A stretch of 64,000 nt of DNA from assembly GCF_044762655.1 (NCBI RefSeq), contig NZ_JBIWER010000003.1, positions 441,373 to 505,372 of the forward strand. The letters run 5' to 3'. A model generated the notes under the pieces. It worked only from the letters and a program-made list of their open reading frames with translations, was not told where the DNA came from and searched no databases. This document shows, piece by piece, positions 58,707-64,000 of this stretch; position 1 is the stretch's first letter, and each line of letters starts with the position of its first letter. Source of the stretch: Psychrobacillus sp044762655. GTDB lineage: Bacteria > Bacillota > Bacilli > Bacillales_A > Planococcaceae. Position numbers and translations under genes: made by a program.

Positions 58707-60060
58707 TCATATTTCCTCCAAGTGTTCGAAGCATTGGACGGAATTTCACTCGTGTCTCCTCAAATTCCTCTAAAGAGGATGATTCAGCAACAATTCCCCC
58801 ACCTGCATATAAATAAGCATGTTCATTTTCCACTAAAGCAGAACGTATCCCAACAGCAAACTCGCCGTCCCCTTCAGCATTTATCCAGCCAATAGGTGCA
58901 GCATAATATCCACGATTCATCTGTTCAGATTCACGAATAATCTCAATAGCATCCTGACGAGGCTCCCCCCCTAATGCTGGAGTTGGATGTAAAGCCTGTA
59001 CTAGCTCAAATAACGAAGAATCCTTTTTTAGATTCCCTTCTATCGGAGAATACAAATGCTGTATATCTCTGATTTTCATCAGCTTCGGTCTAGTTGGTAC
59101 TTTAATATCCTCACAATATTGCTTAAATACTTTCTTTATCATTTCTACTACATATTTATGCTCACCTAAATTTTTGGAATCTGTTAATAATGAGTCTCCT
59201 AGCTCTTTATCCTCGAGTGAATTCTTCCCTCGTCTTATAGAACCCGCAAGCCCAGCAGATTGTGCTTTATTATTTTCCACTTTTACTAGGCGCTCTGGTG
59301 TTGCACCAACAAAGATTTTCTCACCCTTCTCTAAACCAAACAAATAACTTTCCGGTTGTTCCATTGAAGCATTGTATATTGCTGTGGCTGGAGAAAAATG
59401 ATCGTTAAAAGTTAGTTTTAGTGACCTAGCAATTACTACCTTTTGTACTTCATCTTTTCTTATTCTCTTCGTTACATCCTCTACTGCTTGTAAATACTCT
59501 TCCTTCAATCGATCTTCTCGTTTAATCAGGGTAGGTTTAGCATGTTGCTTTAACTCTTTTACTTGAGCAGTGTGTATTAACGCATCTCTTTCTATACGGA
59601 GCTGTTCAAACGTTTCTGAGCTCTTAGCATCATCCGTTATATAGTGAATATTAACAAATGCTTGATCGTGTTGAATAACTAACTGAAACGTAGAGACAAC
59701 AAAGAATGCAGAAGGAAATGTATCCCATTCCGACGAAACCTTATTTTTCGGATCAAACGCAAATCCACCAAAAAGAATTGGAGATACATCTGCTTTCTCC
59801 TTTAATGATGACTCGCAAAGTTCCCTCCATTTTCTTTCAATATCCTTGTATCTATTATCTTCTAAATTATTTGTAATAGTATGAGCATGTCCCAATCCTA
59901 CTAAGGTTAACGTTTTCTCTTTGTTTTGCCAAAAATAACGTTTCCCTTTATATAACTCGTCCCCTGCTTCAAAGAATGCCTGAGCAGACAATCTTGAGAC
60001 CTCTATAGTTTCCGTATAAAAACGGTATTTTGTATTAATGACACCGGTAGTTTTCGGCAT
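58699..60060 (-). CDS. menF: Isochorismate synthase MenF
   Basis: A chorismate-binding enzyme of 453 residues. VQKVVIARSLKL near residue 205 holds the general base Lys, FVGATPERLVKVE is near 257, AGLAGSIRRGKN near 275, and HPTPALGGEPRQDAIEII near 360. It converts chorismate to isochorismate, the first committed step of menaquinone synthesis. ACGGAGGTCA precedes the ATG. It heads the men operon and is divergent from menA. Confidence 0.93.
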   Translation of the reverse strand: MPKTTGVINTKYRFYTETIEVSRLSAQAFFEAGDELYKGKRYFWQNKEKTLTLVGLGHAHTITNNLEDNRYKDIERKWRELCESSLKEKADVSPILFGGFAFDPKNKVSSEWDTFPSAFFVVSTFQLVIQHDQAFVNIHYITDDAKSSETFEQLRIERDALIHTAQVKELKQHAKPTLIKREDRLKEEYLQAVEDVTKRIRKDEVQKVVIARSLKLTFNDHFSPATAIYNASMEQPESYLFGLEKGEKIFVGATPERLVKVENNKAQSAGLAGSIRRGKNSLEDKELGDSLLTDSKNLGEHKYVVEMIKKVFKQYCEDIKVPTRPKLMKIRDIQHLYSPIEGNLKKDSSLFELVQALHPTPALGGEPRQDAIEIIRESEQMNRGYYAAPIGWINAEGDGEFAVGIRSALVENEHAYLYAGGGIVAESSSLEEFEETRVKFRPMLRTLGGNMND

Positions 60061-60212
60061 AAATATGACCTCCGTTTAATAACTACTCTTTTTTATAGCT
60101 TCATTTATTTACTCTACACTTAATCATACATCTTTCTACACATTTCAGCACACATTTAGCCATAATTATATGCTAAAATTGATACTGGATTCTTTTAAAG
60201 GAGAGAAAAATT

Positions 60213-61124
60213 ATGTCACACGAATTTCAAGCAGACAAAGGGTGGCGCGTTTGGTGGAAATTAACAAGACCACATACCCTAACTGCTTCATTTGCACCTG
60301 TGTTTTTAGGTACAATGATTGCCCTATACGAGGCTAAAATTGACTGGCTACTATTTATCGCTATGTTATTAGCTTGCCTACTTATACAGGCCGCTACAAA
60401 TATGTTTAATGAGTATTATGATTTTGTACGAGGTCTCGATAGCGAGGAATCGGTTGGTATCGGTGGAGCTATTGTGCGTAATGGTGTTAAGCCTAACACT
60501 GTTATGAAACTAGCCCTATTATTATATATAATAGCTGCCATATTAGGAATATATATTTGTTATGAAACATCCTGGTTATTATTAGTAATAGGCGCTATTT
60601 CTATGGCAGTTGGATATTTCTACACAGGTGGTCCTTATCCTATTTCAAGTACTCCTTTTGGAGAACTATTTAGTGGATTATTTATGGGAATGCTAATTGT
60701 ATTAATCGCAGTTTATATTCAAGTAGGTTCAGTGCCTATAGATGCTGTTTTGTTATCAGTACCAAGTGCGCTACTTGTTGCAGCTATAATGCTTTCTAAT
60801 AATATTCGCGATTTAGTAGAAGACACTGTAGGCGGTCGAAAAACTATGGCTATCTTAGTTGGTCGCGACAAAGCTATCACTATTCTTGCATCTTATTTTG
60901 CAATCTCTTATTTATGGATTATCGGTTTAGTACTTTTACAAATAATCACTCCATGGAGTTTATTAGTCTTATTAAGTTTGAAGAAACCAATACATGCTAT
61001 TAAATTATTTAAAAAAACAGAAAATCCAGTTCAGGTTGCACCAGCCATGAAAGACACCGCACTCACAAATACGATTTTTGTATTTCTATTAGGTATAGGT
61101 TTACTGATTGGCTTTTATCTTTAA
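60213..61124 (+). CDS. menA: 1,4-Dihydroxy-2-naphthoate polyprenyltransferase MenA
   Basis: A membrane prenyltransferase of 303 residues with about 8-9 helices. The first Asp-rich motif NMFNEYYDFVRGLD is near residue 65 and the second, NNIRDLVEDTVGGRKT, near 197; both bind prenyl diphosphate through Mg2+. It attaches the isoprenoid tail to form demethylmenaquinone. AAAGGAGAG precedes the ATG. Its place, divergent from menF, is the same in Bacillus. Confidence 0.95.
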   Translation: MSHEFQADKGWRVWWKLTRPHTLTASFAPVFLGTMIALYEAKIDWLLFIAMLLACLLIQAATNMFNEYYDFVRGLDSEESVGIGGAIVRNGVKPNTVMKLALLLYIIAAILGIYICYETSWLLLVIGAISMAVGYFYTGGPYPISSTPFGELFSGLFMGMLIVLIAVYIQVGSVPIDAVLLSVPSALLVAAIMLSNNIRDLVEDTVGGRKTMAILVGRDKAITILASYFAISYLWIIGLVLLQIITPWSLLVLLSLKKPIHAIKLFKKTENPVQVAPAMKDTALTNTIFVFLLGIGLLIGFYL

Positions 61125-61135
61125 CATTAAAATAA

Positions 61136-61172
61136 AAACAGATGAGAGGTTATTTCCCTGCTCATCTGTTTT
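61136..61172 (+). terminator. Terminator after menA
   Basis: AAAACAGATGAG / CTCATCTGTTTT with a loop of about 13 nt and T run. Confidence 0.88.
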
Positions 61173-61254
61173 TGTTTATATAATGTATGCGAACCTAGTT
61201 TCCTTTCTATGCTCTAACCGATAGAACTTATACGCATTTCAACATAGGAAAAAC

Positions 61255-61905
61255 CGGGCAATAAGACACCTAGTCCTTTATAGATCAAAACCTGGTTCTA
61301 GCGTTTTCGAAGAGCTTTGGACGGATGCTTTGCTTAGAATGATTTTTTAAGCGAGGCTGGTGTAACAGACGTCACAATCAGCCTCCTTTTTTTTCTGTAA
61401 TTTTCCTACGTTAGTTTATCCGTCGCCCTCCTACAACTCTTAGAACCAGATTAGTGCGTTTCTGTATAACTAAAGAAAAGGTGCTTCCCATACATAGATG
61501 GAGCTCCCGAAGATGCAATTTCGTTCGCTATCTCGCTTCTTTATTTAACAAACACTTACTCTTTCTTTTTAGTTCGACTAGGTAAAAGAAATCAACTTTT
61601 TCATCCTTTTTTAAGCATAGCTTTAATGATTCAACAGATGGTTTTCGCTATATCTACTATAACTATGCTTAATTTTATTCTTGAGTACTACCCACTTTAT
61701 TGATCTTCATTAAAGGTGCCGCCTTCGCCGGAGGTCAACAGGACGTTGTCACGTAGGCTTTGAGGCCACAGGTTGTGGGTTATGCAATCGTTGCGGCAGG
61801 ACGCTACGAAATTTGATTGTCTTCCCTTTGAGAGGTGGCGCTCTTGGTCTTTGTTCCTTCAACTAAAACGGAAATCAGTAGCATTATTCATTCCTTCAAG
61901 TCCCA
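61255..61905 (-). repeat. Composite dispersed repeat, copy 3 (modules B and A)
   Basis: Read on the minus strand it runs parallel to copy 1. Module B (about 61890-61690) has AACGGAAATCA as its complement, GGTCAACAGGACGTTGTCAC and GCCGGAGG blocks. Module A (about 61620-61255) has GATAGCGAACGAAATTGCAT, GGGCGACGGATAAACTAACG, ATTACAGAAAAA, a hairpin (61353-61385), TTAAAAAATC and TTCGAAAACGCTAGAACCAG. No gene is supported in 61125-61948. Confidence 0.8.
61353..61385 (+). terminator. Hairpin of repeat copy 3
   Basis: GAGGCTGGTGTAAC pairs with GTCACAATCAGCCTC with one bulge; eight T follow on the plus strand. Confidence 0.7.
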
Positions 61906-61948
61906 TGAACCCATTATACACAAGAAACTTTTATTCTTTCTATTAAAT

Positions 61949-61983
61949 AAAAAAAGATAACCAATGAATGGTTACCTTTTTTT
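61949..61983 (-). terminator. Terminator of the tRNA cluster
   Basis: On the minus strand AAAAAGGTAACC / GGTTATCTTTTTTT with a 7-nt loop, 6 bp after the last tRNA. Confidence 0.93.
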
Positions 61984-61988
61984 GAGTA

Positions 61989-62060
61989 TGACCCCTACGG
62001 GATTCGAACCCGTGTTACCGCCGTGAAAGGGCGGTGTCTTAACCGCTTGACCAAGGGGCC
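61989..62060 (-). tRNA. tRNA-Glu (UUC)
   Basis: Cloverleaf of 72 nt; anticodon TTC in CTTTCAC. No 3' CCA is encoded (A, then TAC). Last gene of the cluster. Confidence 0.95.
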
Positions 62061-62066
62061 TATATA

Positions 62067-62157
62067 TGGCGGAGAAGGAGGGATTTGAACCCTCGCGCCG
62101 GTTGCCCGACCTACACCCTTAGCAGGGGCGCCTCTTCAGCCACTTGAGTACTTCCCC
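62067..62157 (-). tRNA. tRNA-Ser (GCU)
   Basis: Class II tRNA of 91 nt with a long variable arm; anticodon GCT in CTGCTAA; CCA encoded. Confidence 0.95.
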
Positions 62158-62164
62158 ATATATA

Positions 62165-62239
62165 TGGCTCCGAAGGTAGGACTCGAACCTACGACCAATC
62201 GATTAACAGTCGATTGCTCTACCACTGAGCTACTTCGGA
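62165..62239 (-). tRNA. tRNA-Asn (GUU)
   Basis: 75 nt, acceptor TCCGAAG / CTTCGGA, anticodon GTT in CTGTTAA; CCA encoded. Confidence 0.95.
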
Positions 62240-62243
62240 ATAA

Positions 62244-62320
<77 letters not shown>

Positions 62321-62326
62321 ATTATT

Positions 62327-62400
62327 TGGAGCGGGTGAAGAGAATCGAACTCTCATCATCAGCTTGGAAGGCTGAGGTTTTACCACTAAACTACACCCGC
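62327..62400 (-). tRNA. tRNA-Gly (UCC)
   Basis: 74 nt, acceptor GCGGGTG / CACCCGC, anticodon TCC in CTTCCAA; CCA encoded. It directly follows tRNA-Phe. Confidence 0.95.
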
Positions 62401-62407
62401 AATACTA

Positions 62408-62483
62408 TGGTGGCTCAGGACGGAATCGAACCGCCGACACAAGGATTTTCAGTCCTTTGCTCTACCGACTGAGCTACTGAGCC
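62408..62483 (-). tRNA. tRNA-Phe (GAA)
   Basis: 76 nt, acceptor GGCTCAG / CTGAGCC, anticodon GAA in CTGAAAA; CCA encoded. Confidence 0.95.
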
Positions 62484-62588
62484 TCTTCAATTTAAATCAA
62501 GCTTATTATTAGGCTAAATCTTTAATTGATATGTATTAAGCTTTATATCTAAATAAATACTACATTCAGATATATACTATATAATAAA
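62484..62588. other. A/T-rich spacer within the tRNA cluster
   Basis: The only long gap of the cluster (105 bp); others are mostly under 40 bp. No tRNA cloverleaf fits. CTGAAT-N16-TATAAA on the minus strand might be a weak internal promoter for the last six tRNAs. Confidence 0.4.
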
Positions 62589-62664
62589 TGGCGGTCCCGA
62601 CCGGGATCGAACCGGCGATCTCCTGCGTGACAGGCAGGCATGTTAACCGCTACACCACGGGACC
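62589..62664 (-). tRNA. tRNA-Asp (GUC)
   Basis: 76 nt, acceptor GGTCCCG / CGGGACC, anticodon GTC in CTGTCAC; CCA encoded. Confidence 0.95.
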
Positions 62665-62667
62665 ATT

Positions 62668-62742
<75 letters not shown>

Positions 62743-62779
62743 ACGATAATAACTTTACAACTATAAACAATAAAATAAA

Positions 62780-62872
62780 TGGAGGAGGAAGAGGGATTCG
62801 AACCCCCGCGCGGTATGACCCGCCTGTCGGTTTTCAAGACCGATCCCTTCAGCCGAACTTGGGTATTCCTCC
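62780..62872 (-). tRNA. tRNA-Ser (UGA)
   Basis: Class II tRNA of 93 nt; anticodon TGA in CTTGAAA; CCA encoded. Confidence 0.95.
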
Positions 62873-62882
62873 GAGATATTGT

Positions 62883-62959
62883 TGGTGGACCTTGCAGGAC
62901 TCGAACCTGCGACCGGACGGTTATGAGCCGTCTGCTCTAACCAACTGAGCTAAAGGTCC
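62883..62959 (-). tRNA. tRNA-Ile2 (CAU, lysidine type)
   Basis: 77 nt, anticodon CAT in CTCATAA. The body GGACCTTTAGCTCAG...AAGGTCCACCA resembles the B. subtilis isoleucine tRNA whose C34 becomes lysidine, and it holds the same place in the cluster. By anticodon alone it would read as Met. Confidence 0.82.
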
Positions 62960-62965
62960 TTAAGA

Positions 62966-63039
62966 TGGCGGCAGAGGGAGTCGAACCCACGACCTTTCGG
63001 GTATGAACCGAGTGCTCTAGCCAACTGAGCTACACCGCC
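62966..63039 (-). tRNA. Elongator tRNA-Met (CAU)
   Basis: 74 nt, acceptor GGCGGTG / TGCCGCC, anticodon CAT in TTCATAC. No CCA is encoded (A, then TCT). Position between Ala and Ile2 matches elongator Met of Bacillus. Confidence 0.9.
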
Positions 63040-63064
63040 AAGATTTTTAAACTAACTTTGTAAA

Positions 63065-63140
63065 TGGTGGAGCCTAGCGGGATCGAACCGCTGACCTCCT
63101 GCGTGCAAGGCAGGCGCTCTCCCAGCTGAGCTAAGGCCCC
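63065..63140 (-). tRNA. tRNA-Ala (UGC)
   Basis: 76 nt, anticodon TGC in CTTGCAC; CCA encoded. Confidence 0.95.
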
Positions 63141-63152
63141 AAAGTTAATAAC

Positions 63153-63229
63153 TGGTCGGGAAGACAGGATTCGAACCTGCGACCCCTTGGTCCCAAACCA
63201 AGTGCTCTACCAAGCTGAGCTACTTCCCG
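63153..63229 (-). tRNA. tRNA-Pro (UGG)
   Basis: 77 nt, acceptor CGGGAAG / CTTCCCG, anticodon TGG in TTTGGGA; CCA encoded. Confidence 0.95.
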
Positions 63230-63234
63230 TTATA

Positions 63235-63311
63235 TGGTGCGCTCGGCAGGACTCGAACCTGCAACCTCTTGATTCGTAGTCAAGTGCTCTATCCAATTGA
63301 GCTACGAGCGC
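63235..63311 (-). tRNA. tRNA-Arg (ACG)
   Basis: 77 nt, acceptor GCGCTCG / CGAGCGC, anticodon ACG in CTACGAA; CCA encoded. Confidence 0.95.
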
Positions 63312-63326
63312 AATGTTTCATAAAAG

Positions 63327-63415
63327 TGGTGCCGAGGACCGGAATCGAACCGGTACGGTAGTCACCTACCGCAGGATTTTAAGTCCTGTGCGTCTGCCAG
63401 TTCCGCCACCCCGGC
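63327..63415 (-). tRNA. tRNA-Leu (UAA)
   Basis: Class II tRNA of 89 nt; anticodon TAA in CTTAAAA; CCA encoded. Confidence 0.95.
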
Positions 63416-63430
63416 ACTTTGATGAATCTT

Positions 63431-63505
63431 TGGAGCGGAAGACGAGGTTCGAACTCGCGACCCCCACCTTGGCAAGGTGGTGTTCTACCACTGAACTACT
63501 TCCGC
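63431..63505 (-). tRNA. tRNA-Gly (GCC)
   Basis: 75 nt, acceptor GCGGAAG / CTTCCGC, anticodon GCC in TTGCCAA; CCA encoded. Confidence 0.95.
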
Positions 63506-63522
63506 TCGGTTATTAAATTCAA

Positions 63523-63607
63523 TGGTGCGGGTGAAGGGAGTCGAACCCCCACGCCTTGCGGCGCTAGATCCTAAGTCTAGTGCGTCTGCCAGTTCCGCCA
63601 CACCCGC
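63523..63607 (-). tRNA. tRNA-Leu (UAG)
   Basis: Class II tRNA of 85 nt; anticodon TAG in CTTAGGA; CCA encoded. Confidence 0.95.
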
Positions 63608-63633
63608 AATGTATAACTCACTCTAAAAAGTGA

Positions 63634-63706
63634 TGAGCCATGTAGGATTCGAACCTACGACCCTCTGATTAAAAGTCAGATGCTCTACCAACTGAGCTAA
63701 TGGCTC
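63634..63706 (-). tRNA. tRNA-Lys (UUU)
   Basis: 73 nt, acceptor GAGCCAT / ATGGCTC, anticodon TTT in CTTTTAA. No CCA is encoded (A, then TCA). Confidence 0.95.
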
Positions 63707-63713
63707 TAAAAAA

Positions 63714-63789
<76 letters not shown>

Positions 63790-63804
63790 AGGAGTAAAGT
63801 ATTA

Positions 63805-63880
63805 TGGTGGAGGATGACGGGCTCGAACCGCCGACCCTCTGCTTGTAAGGCAGATGCTCTCCCAGCTGAGCTAATCCTCC
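63805..63880 (-). tRNA. tRNA-Val (UAC)
   Basis: 76 nt, acceptor GGAGGAT / ATCCTCC, anticodon TAC in CTTACAA; CCA encoded. First tRNA after the 5S gene. Confidence 0.95.
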
Positions 63881-63904
63881 TGGGTAACTTATGTATTTAT
63901 TGCA

Positions 63905-64000
63905 AGCCCAGCGACGTCCTACTCTCACAGGGGGAGACCCCCAACTACCATCGGCGCTGAAGAGCTTAACTTCCGTGTTCGGTATGGGAACGGGTGTGAC
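63905..64000 (-). rRNA. rrf: 5S ribosomal RNA (5' end outside window)
   Basis: The minus strand reads GTCACACCCGTTCCCATACC, CGAACACGGAAGTTAAGCTC, TTCAGCGCCGATGGTAGTTG and GTGAGAGTAGGACGTCGC, the standard 5S sequence. About the first 20 nt lie beyond the window edge. The 3' end position is approximate. The rRNA operon therefore runs into this tRNA cluster. Confidence 0.95.

Overview
The window is a low-GC, gene-dense chromosome segment of a Bacillales bacterium. Gene content and order follow the Bacillus subtilis 'yt*' neighbourhood (murC-ytxG-ytxH, sftA-ytpR-ytpQ-ytpP, ytoP-ytnP-trmB-ytlR/Q/P, ytzE-ytzG-ytgP-ytfP, ytqA-ytqB, ytpA-ytoA-metK-pckA-ytmA-ytkD-dps-ytzI-yidD, menFDHBE/menA). Gene-sized insertions such as 3-hydroxybutyrate catabolism, trpEG and ABC cassettes, together with the divergence, suggest a Planococcaceae-type genome (Psychrobacillus, Lysinibacillus or Sporosarcina group). 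That placement is inferred, not proven. Shine-Dalgarno sequences are strong, and TTG starts are common.

Layout. 1-9.2 kb is minus strand: the stress pair ytxG/ytxH behind a sigma-B-type promoter, murC, the cytoplasmic FtsK-like translocase sftA, ytpR/Q/P, a lipoprotein, a DUF84 NTPase and an M42 peptidase. 9.4-16.1 kb holds ytzB, the lactonase ytnP, trmB, and a coupled set of lipid kinase, YtlQ, ThpR, D-amino-acid transaminase and PepV. 16.5-20.8 kb has ytzE, a pseudouridine synthase, the MurJ-type flippase ytgP and the flavoprotein ytfP. 20.8-23.1 kb is a Trp T-box with trpE-trpG, followed by an AlkD-like gene. leuS with a Leu T-box lies at 24.3-27.0 kb. 27.0-33.6 kb is a ketone-body catabolic region: CoA-transferase, dehydrogenase, GntP-type permease, an AAA+ regulator lacking GAFTGA, and an MFS carrier. 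33.7-36.9 kb carries ytqA-ytqB and a type III polyketide synthase with its membrane methyltransferase. 37.7-45.2 kb has malic enzyme, a five-gene ABC/GntR cassette, an ArsR/SRPBCC pair, ytpA and ytoA. 45.4-48.7 kb pairs metK (SAM riboswitch) with divergent pckA. 48.9-53.5 kb has ytmA, ytkD, small genes, dps, ytzI, yidD and a lone zinc-binding lipoprotein. 53.8-61.1 kb is the menaquinone set menF-D-H-B(-E) with divergent menA. 62.0-64.0 kb is a 20-gene tRNA cluster behind a 5S rRNA.

The least explained DNA lies between genes. (i) A composite element of about 270-670 bp occurs in three diverged copies (37.0, 53.5 and 61.3-61.9 kb), each at a convergent junction, each with a hairpin whose arms differ in sequence but keep pairing. 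(ii) Four short arrays of 20-21 bp period have motifs that differ by locus (GAGTAA, AGTTGG, AGTTGGAAT, GATCGATT). (iii) Two hairpin-rich blocks lie upstream of pepV/ytzE and between ytgP and ytfP. No transposase, phage or CRISPR module is visible. No comparison or folding software was run; all functional names rest on reading motifs and gene order.
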